Positions 16,663 through 26,743 of a stretch of 64,000 bases of DNA are shown piece after piece. Position 1 is the stretch's first letter. The number at the start of each line of letters is the position of its first letter. The DNA comes from Nitrospira sp. (GTDB lineage Bacteria; Nitrospirota; Nitrospiria; Nitrospirales; Nitrospiraceae), in the NCBI GenBank assembly GCA_005116965.1, contig SWDG01000001.1, forward strand, positions 102,705-166,704, written 5' to 3'. The notes beneath the pieces are model-generated. The model was not told where the DNA came from, made no database searches, and saw only the letters and a list, made by a program, of their open reading frames with translations. The translations under genes and the position numbers were made by a program.

Positions 16663-17672
16663 GGCGTCTTTCGTACACGCACGACCTGTTTCCCGAGGTA
16701 GGTGATCAAGTCAGCAAGCCCTTGATTTGTGGCGGCGGAAATGGGCAAGCACGGATAGCCGTTGAGGCGACAATAGGTCTGTAGCTGAGCCAGCCGTTCG
16801 CTTGTGCCGATCACATCGACTTTGGTTGGCACGACGGCGAAAGGGCGTGTGGTGAGCCCTTCGTCATAGGCGGCAAGTTCCCGCCGCAAAGTCTCAAAGC
16901 TGGCCAGGGGATCATCGGGGGCCCATTCTGAGACATCGATCAAGTGGAGCAAGAACGCGGTTCGTTCGATGTGGCGGAGAAACTGTACGCCCAGGCCTTT
17001 CCCCTCGTGGGCGCCTTCAATCAGGCCGGGAATATCGGCCACGACAAAACTTCCGTCGGATCCCAACCTGACAATGCCGAGATTGGGGATCAACGTCGTA
17101 AAGGGATAGTCCGCAATCTTGGGCCGGGCCGCTGAAATGGCGGCAATGAGCGTCGATTTGCCGGCGTTGGGAAAACCCACCAGTCCGACGTCGGCGAGCA
17201 GTTTCAGCTCAAGTCGCAAGGTTTGTTCTTCGCCAGGCGTTCCGGGAGTGCACTTCGTCGGCACTCGATTGACGGAGGTCGCGAAGTTGCTGTTGCCTTT
17301 TCCGCCTCGTCCTCCGTGGGCGATGACAGCCGTTTGGCCATCTTCGATGAAATCCACGAGTGTTTCTTTCGTCTGGTCATCGGAGACAATGGTGCCAACT
17401 GGAACCGTGATAGTTAGATCTTCTCCGGAACGACCCGTGCAATTGGATGCTCCACCGTGTCGCCCGTTCTCAGCCTCATAGTGGTTGAGGTAGCGGAGGT
17501 CAAGCAGGGTCGTCAATCGATGAGAGGCCGTCATGACGATGTCGCCACCGTTGCCTCCATCTCCACCGTCTGGGCCTCCACGCGGAACAAACATCTCCCT
17601 GCGGAAACTGCAGATGCCGTTTCCGCCACGACCGGCTCGTACCGCGATGTGTGCTTCATCGACAAACATCAT
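16644..17672 (-). CDS. obgE: Obg-family GTPase
   Basis: Essential GTPase acting in 50S ribosomal subunit maturation and stress signalling. The Gly-rich Obg domain is N-terminal (MFVDEAHIAVRAGRGGNGICSF... GGPDGGDGGNGGD); the G domain has GFPNAGKSTLI (G1, about 166), DIPGLIEGAHEGKGLG (G3) and VPTKVD (G4). 342 aa; no separate C-terminal OCT domain, as in many Gram-negative members. It is the third gene of the rplU-rpmA-obgE series, 118 bases after rpmA, and its end overlaps proB. An ATGATG doublet offers two possible starts three bases apart. Confidence 0.95.
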   Translation of the reverse strand: MMFVDEAHIAVRAGRGGNGICSFRREMFVPRGGPDGGDGGNGGDIVMTASHRLTTLLDLRYLNHYEAENGRHGGASNCTGRSGEDLTITVPVGTIVSDDQTKETLVDFIEDGQTAVIAHGGRGGKGNSNFATSVNRVPTKCTPGTPGEEQTLRLELKLLADVGLVGFPNAGKSTLIAAISAARPKIADYPFTTLIPNLGIVRLGSDGSFVVADIPGLIEGAHEGKGLGVQFLRHIERTAFLLHLIDVSEWAPDDPLASFETLRRELAAYDEGLTTRPFAVVPTKVDVIGTSERLAQLQTYCRLNGYPCLPISAATNQGLADLITYLGKQVVRVRKTPCETSS

Positions 17673-17790
17673 CTGTCAACGTTCCGTAGCCTGCTCGGTC
17701 ACGACGAGTAGGAAAGTATACCCGACTCTGAGCAGAGAGGGAGAGAGAATTTAGCCAGTGTGATCGTAGCGGAAGAGGCAGGAAAGCGAA

Positions 17791-18054
17791 TCAGGACTTG
17801 GCCGGAACAGGATATACACTGACTTTTCGTCTGCCGCGTCCACCTTCGAACTTGACCACACCGCTCATGGTCGCGAATAGAGTATGGTCTCTTCCAAGGT
17901 CCACATTGAATCCAGGGAAAAATTTTGTGCCGCGCTGGCGGACGATAATGCTGCCAGCTGTTACGGTCTCACCACCATAGGCCTTGACCCCCAAATATTG
18001 AGGATTGCTGTCACGACCGTTACGTGAAGATCCGCCACCTTTGTTTGTTGCCAT
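17791..18054 (-). CDS. rpmA: 50S ribosomal protein L27
   Basis: An 87-aa bacterial L27. It begins [28 protein letters not shown], the conserved N-terminus that reaches the peptidyl-transferase centre, followed by [13 protein letters not shown]-like ribosome-binding residues ([26 protein letters not shown]). Starts directly with MATNKGGG, so no cleavable N-terminal extension of the Firmicutes type. It lies 21 bases after rplU and shares its transcript. Confidence 0.98.
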   Translation of the reverse strand: MATNKGGGSSRNGRDSNPQYLGVKAYGGETVTAGSIIVRQRGTKFFPGFNVDLGRDHTLFATMSGVVKFEGGRGRRKVSVYPVPAKS

Positions 18055-18075
18055 GGGTAAGTCCTTCTTATGTCT

Positions 18076-18390
18076 TTAGGCCGTTGCAATATCCGTAATC
18101 AACAGCTTGGTGAATCCTTGTCGGTGTCCACGGGTGCGGCGATAGCCCTTGCGGCGCTTTTTCTTAAAAACGGTAATTGATCGGGTTCGACCTTGCTGCA
18201 CGATTTCAGCCGTGACCTTGGCCCCGTTAATGAGAGGCTGTCCAAGTAGAATACCAGCGTCACCATGCACGAGACGGACCTGGCCGAGTTCTACCTCAGC
18301 CCCGACGTCTCCTGGCAGCCGTTCGACCTGAACCGTTGCCCCAGCCTCGACTCGATATTGCTTTCCACCTGTTTCAACAATCGCGTACAT
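18076..18390 (-). CDS. rplU: 50S ribosomal protein L21
   Basis: L21 of normal length (104 aa): MYAIVETGGKQYRVEAGATVQVERL at the N-terminus and RTRGHRQGFTKLLITDI at the end. A longer frame begins at 18432, but that ATG lies inside the -10 element of the promoter at 18424-18452, and GAAGGAA precedes the ATG at 18390 by five to six bases, so 18390 is used. First gene of the ribosomal/GTPase operon. Confidence 0.97.
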   Translation of the reverse strand: MYAIVETGGKQYRVEAGATVQVERLPGDVGAEVELGQVRLVHGDAGILLGQPLINGAKVTAEIVQQGRTRSITVFKKKRRKGYRRTRGHRQGFTKLLITDIATA

Positions 18391-18423
18391 AGTTATTCCT
18401 TCTCCGAGCGTGAAGAACGGTTC

Positions 18424-18452
18424 ATTTAACATGGGGATAGGAGAGGTGTCAA
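18424..18452 (-). promoter_or_regulatory. Sigma70-type promoter of the rplU operon
   Basis: On the minus strand TTGACA (18452-18447), a 17-base spacer and TTAAAT (18429-18424). The -35 is a full consensus match and the spacing is ideal. The start of transcription would be near 18417, leaving an RNA leader of roughly 27 bases before the L21 start. This position also argues against the upstream ATG as the rplU start. Confidence 0.75.
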
Positions 18453-18523
18453 GACATACCAGGAGCGACGAGCAAGTAGTTGATCACATGTGGGCCCCCC
18501 TTTAGAGGGCTAGGAGAGCGATC

Positions 18524-18955
18524 GTGCCGACACGTATGCTGAGCGCCACCATTGCGAGGGCATGTTTCCGGTATTTCCACGAGGCAAAATCGGGAGATGG
18601 TAACAAGATCATGTCTCACATCAACAAGTTTGTGATCCGTACCTATCATCGGATTCCGGTTCGCTGTGTTGTGTACTATATGGGTGGAGATTTCCTCGGG
18701 AAAGGAACGGTAATAAACCTCTGTCGTAATGGATTTCGTGTCCTGGGCGATCATCAAGTCGCTCCTGGGATGGAACTGGTCGTCCGGCTCACCCTTCCCG
18801 ATAAAGATGAGCCGGTCGAAATTCAGCGTGTCGGTGTCCGATGGGTGCGCGGCCTGTTGTTCGGTGGCAAGGTCGTGACTATGAGTCCCGAGGGAGAAGA
18901 GCGAGTCGGAACGTTTCTGAGTGCCCGCCTGCGTGCCTATTGCGCCTCCACGTAA
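18524..18955 (+). CDS. PilZ-domain protein
   Basis: PilZ domains bind cyclic di-GMP. The domain spans about residues 38-135: the YHRIPVRC segment supplies an RxxxR motif and VINLCRNGFRV corresponds to the (D/N)xSxxG motif with Cys in place of Ser. The frame begins at a GTG (18524) with AGGAG seven bases upstream; an internal ATG at 18611 gives the domain alone (114 aa) but has a poor ribosome binding site. Divergent from rplU. A role in c-di-GMP-dependent surface behaviour is inferred only. Confidence 0.75.
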   Translation: MPTRMLSATIARACFRYFHEAKSGDGNKIMSHINKFVIRTYHRIPVRCVVYYMGGDFLGKGTVINLCRNGFRVLGDHQVAPGMELVVRLTLPDKDEPVEIQRVGVRWVRGLLFGGKVVTMSPEGEERVGTFLSARLRAYCAST

Positions 18956-19095
18956 GTGCTTCCATGACTATGTGAGTGGTTCGGAGTCTATCGCCGGCCT
19001 GGTTGCTTGACCCACGTGTGACCTCACGCTATAGTCCGTCACGCCCGCCCTCGCAGGCGGAATTTAGCGCTGGTGCTCGCTGGAGATTGTCTTCA

Positions 19096-20010
19096 ATGTT
19101 GGAACCGGTTGAGAAAATCTGGATGGATGGGAAGTTTGTCGGGTGGGAGGAGGCCAATGTCCATATTCTCACCCATTCGCTGCACTATGGCCTTGCTGCG
19201 TTTGAAGGTATTCGGTGCTACAAGGGAAAATCAGGATCCGCCATCTTCCGGCTTCAGGAGCATGTCGATCGACTCTTTGATTCGGCCCATATCGGCATGA
19301 TGGCCATGCCGTATGACAAAAAGCAGATCACCGAGGCCATTATTGAAACTGTTCGTGTCAATCGTCTTGATGCCTGTTACATCCGTCCCTTGGTCTACAT
19401 TGGGTATGGGGCGATGGGCATCCATCCAGGGGAGAATCCGATTCGGGTGGGCATTGCTGCCTGGAGGTGGGGCGCCTATTTGGGGGATGATGCATTGGCC
19501 AATGGGATGCGTGCCTGCATTTCATCCTTTACGAGGCACCATGTGAATGTGTCTATGACCAAGGGGAAAATATCCGGGTACTATGTGAACTCCATTATGG
19601 CTAAACGGCAGGCGAAGACCGATGGGTATGACGAGGCGATTCTTCTTGATCCGGAAGGTTATGTTGCCGAGGGAACAGGGGAGAATGTGTTCATCGTTCG
19701 ACGGGGCGTACTCAAGACGACGCCGTTGACGTCGGTGCTTGAAGGGATTACGCGAAACTCCGTGATCCAATTGGCTCAAGAACGGAACATCGCCGTGGTG
19801 GAGGAACGATTTACGCGCGATGAAATGTATATTGCCGACGAAGTATTTGTGACGGGAACTGCTGCGGAGTTGACCCCGGTTCGAGAAATCGACAACCGGC
19901 GCATCGGAACTGGTACCCCTGGACGGATTACACGTGCCCTCCAAGACACCTTCTTTTCAATCGTGCGTGGGGAAGACCTCGCGCACGAGTCCTGGCTGAC
20001 TCCTATCTGA
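19096..20010 (+). CDS. ilvE: Branched-chain amino-acid aminotransferase
   Basis: PLP fold-type IV aminotransferase that transfers the amino group between glutamate and branched-chain 2-oxo acids. Motifs: KIWMDGKFVGWEEANVHILTHSLHYGLAAFEGIRCY, YYVNSIMAKRQAK (PLP lysine), GYVAEGTGENVFIVRRGVLKTT, TRDEMYIADEVFVTGTAAELTPVREID. The frame is open to 18976, but the ATG at 19096 with GGAG 10 bases upstream gives 304 aa, the family length. It lies alone, convergent with the secG-tpiA-pgk-gap operon. Confidence 0.94.
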   Translation: MLEPVEKIWMDGKFVGWEEANVHILTHSLHYGLAAFEGIRCYKGKSGSAIFRLQEHVDRLFDSAHIGMMAMPYDKKQITEAIIETVRVNRLDACYIRPLVYIGYGAMGIHPGENPIRVGIAAWRWGAYLGDDALANGMRACISSFTRHHVNVSMTKGKISGYYVNSIMAKRQAKTDGYDEAILLDPEGYVAEGTGENVFIVRRGVLKTTPLTSVLEGITRNSVIQLAQERNIAVVEERFTRDEMYIADEVFVTGTAAELTPVREIDNRRIGTGTPGRITRALQDTFFSIVRGEDLAHESWLTPI

Positions 20011-20102
20011 CACCTCGCAGGCCGAAAGGCATCAACCGTCAATCGAGTCGAATTGAACCGGGGCTCGCTCGATTGCCGAATGACGCCCTGACGAAGAATA
20101 GG

Positions 20103-20468
20103 TCAGTGGCCCGCAGCTGGAGTTTCCCCAGAAGGATGCGAATCCCCTGAAGGTTGAGCGGGTGAGGCAGCCGGGGAAACCGAGGGAGCTGTGGGCTCGC
20201 TCTTGGGCTGCATATCGATGACGGTCGAAGAGAAGTTTCGTTGCTTGGCTAAAATCGCCAGGCTAAGCGATGTCACCATGAACACGGCCGCCACAACGAC
20301 CGTCAGCTTGCTCAGAAAGTTTGCCGGGCCACGGCTGCCGAACACCGTCTGACTGGACCCACCAAACGAGGCCCCGATTTCCGCCCCCTTTCCCGATTGG
20401 AGAAGAATCGCCCCGATCATTAGGAAGCAGATAAAAACATGGACAATAACCAGCAACGTATACAGCAT
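20103..20468 (-). CDS. secG: Preprotein translocase subunit SecG
   Basis: Small inner-membrane subunit of the SecYEG channel. Two transmembrane helices (about 2-22 and 52-72) flank the conserved loop LLQSGKGAEIGASFGGSSQTVFGSRGPANFLSKLT. A Pro/Ser/Ala-rich C-terminal tail (about 85-121) extends past the usual 75-110 aa. It is the last gene of gap-pgk-tpiA-secG, an arrangement seen in many bacteria, six bases after tpiA. Confidence 0.95.
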   Translation of the reverse strand: MLYTLLVIVHVFICFLMIGAILLQSGKGAEIGASFGGSSQTVFGSRGPANFLSKLTVVVAAVFMVTSLSLAILAKQRNFSSTVIDMQPKSEPTAPSVSPAASPAQPSGDSHPSGETPAAGH

Positions 20469-20474
20469 GAGATC

Positions 20475-21257
20475 TCAGACTCCGATTGATCGAGCGACAG
20501 ACGCAACCGTCGCGATTGTAGCAAAGGACTCGACTTGGAGACAAGCGCCACCGATAAGTGCGCCGTCGATCTGATCCGAGGCCAGTAACGATTCTATATT
20601 GTGTGGCGTGACGCTTCCTCCATAGAGAATTCTCGTGCAGTCGGCGACCGCGGGAGAGGCTACGGCGGAGAGGGCTTGCCGAATCGTTCGGTGGGCGGCA
20701 ATGGCTTGCTCGACCGTCGCCGACTTTCCCGTACCGATGGCCCAGACCGGTTCATACGCGATGGTGATGGTAGCTAACGCCTCCGTGGCAAGACCGGACA
20801 GACCCTCGTGCACGTGCTGTGTCAGTACGTGGTCGGTCGTGCCGTTGTCTCGTTGTGCAAGTGTTTCACCGATACAGAGGATGGGGCGCAACCCGTGGTT
20901 GAGCGCCGCTCGAATTTTCTTCTGGATCAGGTCTCCCTGTTCGCCAAAGAGCGTTCGCCGCTCTGAATGCCCAACAATGACATAGCGACAACCGAGGTCC
21001 TTCAGCATCGGTGCGGAGACTTCTCCAGTGTAGGCACCGTGCTCCTCCCAGAACAGATCCTGCGCTCCAAGTTGAATCGGAGACGAGGCACCCAACGCCA
21101 GGTGGACTGATTCCAGCGCAGTAAACGGGGGGGCCACGACGAGCTCAAGGTTTGCAGGCTGAGCAGGAACACGAGCGAGCAGGTCGCGCATGAAGACGGT
21201 CGCTTCAGACGCGGTCTTGTTCATCTTCCAATTGCCGACGATCAGGATAGTACGCAC
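20475..21257 (-). CDS. tpiA: Triosephosphate isomerase
   Basis: Interconverts dihydroxyacetone phosphate and glyceraldehyde 3-phosphate. GTG start at 21257 gives 260 aa beginning RTILIVGNWKMNK; the longer open frame upstream is pgk sequence read in another frame. Active-site elements: GNWKMN, VIVGHSERR (catalytic His), AYEPVWAIGTGKSA (catalytic Glu, flexible loop), ILYGGSVTPHN and GALIGGACL. The central enzyme of a glycolysis/gluconeogenesis operon; pgk ends 40 bases upstream. Confidence 0.96.
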   Translation of the reverse strand: MRTILIVGNWKMNKTASEATVFMRDLLARVPAQPANLELVVAPPFTALESVHLALGASSPIQLGAQDLFWEEHGAYTGEVSAPMLKDLGCRYVIVGHSERRTLFGEQGDLIQKKIRAALNHGLRPILCIGETLAQRDNGTTDHVLTQHVHEGLSGLATEALATITIAYEPVWAIGTGKSATVEQAIAAHRTIRQALSAVASPAVADCTRILYGGSVTPHNIESLLASDQIDGALIGGACLQVESFATIATVASVARSIGV

Positions 21258-21297
21258 AGTGATTCTCGGATTTCTGTTACTTTCTGAGGAGTATTGA

Positions 21298-22497
21298 TTA
21301 GCTTGGACGATCAGGCAGTGCCGCGAGACCGGGAAGGATTTTGCCTTCCAGCAATTCCAGCGCCGCGCCACCTCCGGTCGAGATGAACGACATGTTCTCG
21401 GATTCGCCGGACCGATGAACGGCCAGAGCCGTCTCGCCGCCGCCGACGATGGTGAGCGCATAGGCATCAGCGATGGCATGAGCCATCGCCATGGTGCCTC
21501 TGGCGTAAGCGTCGATTTCAAATACTCCCATCGGTCCGTTCCATAGGATAGTTTTCGCGTTTTGGACCGCCTCATTGAAGAGTTTGACGGAGGCTGGCCC
21601 GATATCAAGGGCATACCATCCTTTGGGGATCTCTTGTACCGGGACTATTTTTGTTTCAGCGCCAATCTCTCGGCTGGCTGCGACAACACAATCGACGGGC
21701 AGGTAAAATTTGACTCCTCGTGAGAGCGCATGCTCTTCGATTCCTCGGGCAAAATCCAACATGTCCATTTCGCAGAGGGAATTGCCGATCTCCATGCCTT
21801 TGGCCTTTAAGAATGTAAACGCCATGCCGCCGCCGATAATGACCTTATCGACCTTCTTCCCAAGATTCTCAATGACGCCGATTTTCCCGGACACCTTGGC
21901 GCCTCCCAGAATCGCGGCAAACGGGCGCACGGGATTGGCGACAGCGCCTTCGAGATATTCAATTTCCTTCTTGAGTAGCGCACCGGCTGCCGCATCTTTA
22001 ATGTACTTTGTGATCCCAACCGTCGATGCATGGGCCCGGTGTGCTGCTCCGAATGCGTCATTGATGAAGACATCGCCCAGCGAGGCCAGGGCTTTGGCGA
22101 AGGTGTCGTCGTTTTTTTCCTCCCCGGCATGAAAACGAAGATTTTCCAGCAAGAGGACATCTCCGTCTTTCATCTTGGCGACCAGCTTCTCGACGGCCGG
22201 GCCGATACAGTCCGGAGCGAAGACCACCTCTTTCCCGAGTAGCCGTCCTAGCCGTTTTGCGATAGGGGCGAGGCTGTATTTTGGCTCAAAGGCAGCCTTC
22301 GGTCGACCGAGGTGAGAGCAAAGAATGACTTTGGCACCTTCATCGACGACGCGATTGATGGTTGGCAGGGTCGAACGTATGCGGGTGTCGTCAGTAATTT
22401 GGAGCGATTCATCGAGCGGCACGTTGAAATCGGCGCGGATGATCACGCGCTTGCCACGAAGTTGCACATCGTCCATGGTCTTCTTGTGCAAGTTCAT
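21298..22497 (-). CDS. pgk: Phosphoglycerate kinase
   Basis: Reversible phosphate transfer between 1,3-bisphosphoglycerate and ADP. 399 aa with RVIIRADFNVPLD, SHLGRPK, LENLRFHAGEEKNDD, FAAILGGAKVSGKIGVIENL, DIGPASVKLF and TIVGGGETALAV. The frame extends to 22659, but the ATG at 22497 has GGAGGA seven bases upstream and gives the family length; upstream residues do not resemble PGK. Transcribed after gap with a 91-base gap. Confidence 0.97.
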   Translation of the reverse strand: MNLHKKTMDDVQLRGKRVIIRADFNVPLDESLQITDDTRIRSTLPTINRVVDEGAKVILCSHLGRPKAAFEPKYSLAPIAKRLGRLLGKEVVFAPDCIGPAVEKLVAKMKDGDVLLLENLRFHAGEEKNDDTFAKALASLGDVFINDAFGAAHRAHASTVGITKYIKDAAAGALLKKEIEYLEGAVANPVRPFAAILGGAKVSGKIGVIENLGKKVDKVIIGGGMAFTFLKAKGMEIGNSLCEMDMLDFARGIEEHALSRGVKFYLPVDCVVAASREIGAETKIVPVQEIPKGWYALDIGPASVKLFNEAVQNAKTILWNGPMGVFEIDAYARGTMAMAHAIADAYALTIVGGGETALAVHRSGESENMSFISTGGGAALELLEGKILPGLAALPDRPS

Positions 22498-22588
22498 GGG
22501 GCGCTCCTCCTGTAGGTTTCGTGAACTGATAAATTGGTAAGAGAGATGGATTCGTGTGAAGCTCGCCCCATCATCTCTGGTGCCGCAG

Positions 22589-23696
<1,108 letters not shown>

Positions 23697-23824
23697 GGTT
23701 TGAGACGAGGACTCAGTGGAAAGGGGAGACCGATTCCGTGGGTTCCGAGCCTCGCCCATCTTGCCTGTCGATCGAGATCTTGGTTAGAGTTTGACCGTCA
23801 GTCTGGTGTAACGCCCATTTCGAC

Positions 23825-24490
23825 ATGAATACATCATTATCAGATCATGCGATGGAGGTGTTGGAGTGGGCTCGTGTCCTTGAATTCCTTGCACAGCATG
23901 CACAATCGGTAATGGGGGTGGCTCAATGCCGGTCGCTTGCCTTATCGAGCGATCTCGCAGATGCCTGCCTGCGCCAACAAGCGACGACCGAGATGGTGAG
24001 CTTGCTGGAGGGGAGTGATCCGATGCCGGCGCTCACCTTCCCCGATATTCGTGAGCAACTGATCCGATCCGGAAAGGGAGGAGCGCTTGAGGCCGTCGAG
24101 TTGCGTGACTGTGCGGTGGTGCTGGCCCTGATGGCAGAAGTAGAGCGGTACGCTGAGGCTCATCAAGGCAAACTGCAGGCTCTGGCGCAGGTCTTGGAGC
24201 CGCTGTCTGTCACAAAAACTTTGAAGGGAGTCCTGAAGGCTATTGAGGGGGCGATTCAGTCGGACGGCTCCATGAAAGATACAGCGTCGCCGGAGCTACG
24301 GCGTCTGACTCATCAGGCGCAGGGGTTAAAGCAGGAGATGCGGCAGCAGCTTGAGCAGATGCTCCACTCCAAGCGCTATGAGGATGTTCTAGATGTGTAT
24401 ATGAGACATGGAGAATTCCTGGGATCGTCCACGATGTGTCGTCCAGCGGGGCCACCGTCTTTCTGGAGCCGCGAGAGTTGGTTGAACTGA
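23825..24490 (+). pseudogene. mutS2: MutS2 N-terminal fragment, ends by frameshift
   Basis: The first 190 or so residues are the MutS2 core and start of the clamp (MEVLEWARVLEFLAQHAQSVMG ... SPELRRLTHQAQGLKQEMRQQLEQMLHSKRYEDVL). After YEDVL the reading continues only as DVYMRHGEF and then leaves the MutS2 frame, ending in an unrelated tail (SSTMCRPAGPPSFWSRESWLN). The family has here a block of the form RxGRYVLPVK...GRIPGIVHD of about 15-25 residues, most of which is missing; the remainder (IPGIVHDVSSSG) is found in the next frame. So a deletion plus frame change lies at about 24395-24420. Either a true pseudogene or an assembly error. Confidence 0.85.
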
Positions 24491-26196
24491 ACAATTCCAT
24501 CAAAGTGGCGGATTTGGAGATTGAGCGGGAGGTCCAGCGTATCTTGCGGGCGCTCACTGCTCTCGTGGCCTCAAGAGGGGGAGACATCGGCCAAGGGATA
24601 GCAGTGTTGGCTGACTGTGATGTCATTCGCGCAAAGGCCGAGATGAGTCGTCGGCTCAAGTGTCACCCAGTCGGCTTGAATGAGGATGGGCGTGTGATGC
24701 TCACGCAGGCGCGGCACCCGCTGTTGCTCATCGCGAAAGATCAGGTTGTCGCGAACGATATTCTGATGGATGAGACGGTCCGTATCCTGGTGATTTCTGG
24801 CCCGAATACGGGAGGAAAGACTGTCACACTCAAAATTGTCGGGTTGTTCGCCCTCATGGTGAGGGCCGGACTGCATCTCCCCTGTGCTCCGGAATCGGAG
24901 ATGGCACTGTTTACCGATCTCTATGCAGATATCGGTGATGCGCAGGATCTGACCCGCGATCTGTCCAGTTATTCCGCCCATATGACAAGCATGATCCGAC
25001 TCCTCTCCGAGAGCGCCGCCCAACCGATGTCGAGCGAACGTTCCACGCCACGCTCGCTGGTTCTCCTGGACGAGCCTGTGACCTCCACCGATCCGCAAGA
25101 AGGCGCGGCGTTGGCCGAGGCGCTGCTGTGCCGCTTGGCTGAGCTGAACATGAAGGTGGTGGTGACGACGCATTATGGCGCACTCAAAGAGCTGGCGCAG
25201 ACGACCTCCGGCTTTATGAATGCCAGCGTGGAGTTCAATGTGGAGCGATTGGCGCCGACCTATCGATTGTTTATCGGGATTCCTGGTGGGTCATCTGCCT
25301 TGGAGATCGCCGGTCGGCTCGGCATGGATCAAAGCATTCTGGACGATGCGCGGAGGCGGTTACATTATGAGGACCACCGGCTTGACGAATTGATGGCTGA
25401 TTTGCAGCGCAAGCAACGCCAATTAGCCGATGATGGTGAGAAGGTCCGGCGAGCCAGGCACGAAGCAGAACAGGCGGCTCGGGAGGTGCAAGCGATTCGA
25501 GCGCAACTGGAAGAGGTCGAGCAAGAGGCTCAACGGGGTCTTAAGAAGAAACTGGGCGAACAGTTTCAGCGGGCACGGGCAGAGGTTCAGGCCACTGTTG
25601 ATTCCTTGAAGCGTGAGCAGAAACTCATCAAGGCGAAGGAAACGAAACAGCGGTTGCATGAGTTGGAGACGAAAACCAGGCAGGAGCTTACGTCGGCCAG
25701 CACGCCGATTCCGCTTGAACAGCTGGATGTCGGGGATAGCGTGGAGATCGCGGGTTTAGGGATGACCGGAAGCTTATTGGAAACGCCACAAGGGAAAAAA
25801 CGAGTCCGCGTTAAAGTCGGGGAGGGTGAAATTTTGGCCAGCGTGTCAAACCTTGTTGGCATCCCGCGCGAGCCGCGTCCTGTGACAGCCCAACCAGTCT
25901 CATCTGTTCCAGATTATCGTCGAGTCTCGACAAACAATGGACTGGGGCTGGATGAACAGACCGTGGTGGATGTGCGGGGCCAAGCTGCGGATGAGGCACT
26001 CGATCAGGTTGTGGCGGCCTTGGATCGGGCGACTTTAAATGGGGCGCCGTTCCTCCGCATCATTCACGGCCATGGCACTGGCCGGCTCAAGGCGGTCTTG
26101 CGGGAATATCTCAAGGAGTCGCCGTATGTAGCCGAGTTTCGCCCTGGTGACAAGGCTGAGGGTGGAGATGGGGTGACGGTGGTAAAATTGCGGTGA
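24436..26196 (+). CDS. mutS2: MutS2 C-terminal part (ATPase and Smr domains)
   Basis: Contains the MutS-type ATPase: GPNTGGKTVTLKIVGLFALM (Walker A), DLSSYSAHMTSMIRLL, and LVLLDEPVTSTDPQEGAAL (Walker B/signature; MutS2 normally reads DELGAGTDP here, so L-G-A-G is replaced). A coiled-coil region (about 310-420) and a C-terminal Smr endonuclease domain (VVDVRGQAADEALDQV ... IIHGHGTGRLKAVLREYL ... EGGDGVTVV) follow. MutS2 suppresses homologous recombination or rescues collided ribosomes. Alone, the fragment keeps ATPase and nuclease domains but lacks the N-terminal core; whether it is made from an internal start (ATG 24436, no clear ribosome site) is unknown. Confidence 0.85.
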   Translation: MSSSGATVFLEPRELVELNNSIKVADLEIEREVQRILRALTALVASRGGDIGQGIAVLADCDVIRAKAEMSRRLKCHPVGLNEDGRVMLTQARHPLLLIAKDQVVANDILMDETVRILVISGPNTGGKTVTLKIVGLFALMVRAGLHLPCAPESEMALFTDLYADIGDAQDLTRDLSSYSAHMTSMIRLLSESAAQPMSSERSTPRSLVLLDEPVTSTDPQEGAALAEALLCRLAELNMKVVVTTHYGALKELAQTTSGFMNASVEFNVERLAPTYRLFIGIPGGSSALEIAGRLGMDQSILDDARRRLHYEDHRLDELMADLQRKQRQLADDGEKVRRARHEAEQAAREVQAIRAQLEEVEQEAQRGLKKKLGEQFQRARAEVQATVDSLKREQKLIKAKETKQRLHELETKTRQELTSASTPIPLEQLDVGDSVEIAGLGMTGSLLETPQGKKRVRVKVGEGEILASVSNLVGIPREPRPVTAQPVSSVPDYRRVSTNNGLGLDEQTVVDVRGQAADEALDQVVAALDRATLNGAPFLRIIHGHGTGRLKAVLREYLKESPYVAEFRPGDKAEGGDGVTVVKLR

Positions 26197-26286
26197 AGCT
26201 CTGAGACTTGTATTCCGTCGCAAAATCACCCTGACCTTCATGGTCTTTAGCCATCATCATGTGCCGTACGTGATTTTCACTCGCCT

Positions 26287-26324
26287 GAATCTTTTTAGAT
26301 TCACCGCAGTATCTGAATGGATAC
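26287..26324. promoter_or_regulatory. Tandem palindromic upstream activator sites (set A)
   Basis: Two palindromes with the pattern GnATC-N6-GATnC: GAATC-TTTTTA-GATTC at 26287-26302 and GTATC-TGAATG-GATAC at 26309-26324, exactly 22 bp apart start to start (two helical turns). They lie about 117 bp before a sigma54 -24/-12 element that faces the multicopper oxidase gene. The same arrangement occurs at 40398-40435 and 31489-31526, so these are probably binding sites of one bacterial enhancer-binding protein. Confidence 0.7.
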
Positions 26325-26441
26325 TATGCAGCTTCTCAACACGGCAGTGCACCAGTGTCCTGCCACCTTTTGTATCTCATCATATTTGAATATCTGACGA
26401 CCATTGCTCCGTCTCCTCTGGTGCGGCCATGCAGCTCGACG

Positions 26442-26457
26442 TGGCACCTGGCTTGCA
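26442..26457 (+). promoter_or_regulatory. Sigma54 promoter upstream of multicopper oxidase
   Basis: TGGCAC (26442-26447), five bases, TTGCA (26453-26457): every conserved position of the TGGCAC-N5-TTGCW consensus is present with correct GG-N10-GC spacing. Transcription would begin near 26469, giving a long (about 390 base) leader before the oxidase gene. Upstream activator palindromes lie at 26287-26324. Confidence 0.7.
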
Positions 26458-26686
26458 CCATCGCTACGTACGTATCTACCGAAGGTGGGTCATACGGGCC
26501 TATGCGATACTTCTTGCGACAGACAAGTGGGAGGTATACAAAGGCGGGCCGAAAGATTTTGCAAGACATCCATATTCAGGTGGCGCACGTAACAACTCAT
26601 AAGCACTACCCAGTCATATTCAGGAGTACTGATTTGAAAGATAGTTCAAAGGCATTCAGCCATTTATCTGATGTGAAGGGGGGCAC

Positions 26687-26743
26687 ATGAATGGACAGCG
26701 TGATATCTGGTTCGGAGAGTGGTTCTGGAATGAAGACGATTGA
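26687..26743 (+). CDS. Possible Trp/Phe-rich 18-aa leader peptide
   Basis: ATG at 26687 preceded by a purine-rich AAGGGGGG three bases upstream; the peptide is MNGQRDIWFGEWFWNEDD, TGA stop at 26741-26743. It lies inside the predicted leader of the oxidase mRNA. Three Trp and two Phe in seven residues is unusual. A weak 5-bp hairpin (TCCTC 26785-26789, GAGGA 26796-26800) followed by a T-rich stretch stands between it and the oxidase gene, so an attenuation-like device is conceivable. Chance occurrence cannot be excluded. Confidence 0.3.
   Translation: MNGQRDIWFGEWFWNEDD

Noticed and set aside
26355-26690. 111-codon plus-strand frame upstream of the multicopper oxidase
   Set aside because: Covers the sigma54 promoter and has no ribosome site or protein-like periodicity.
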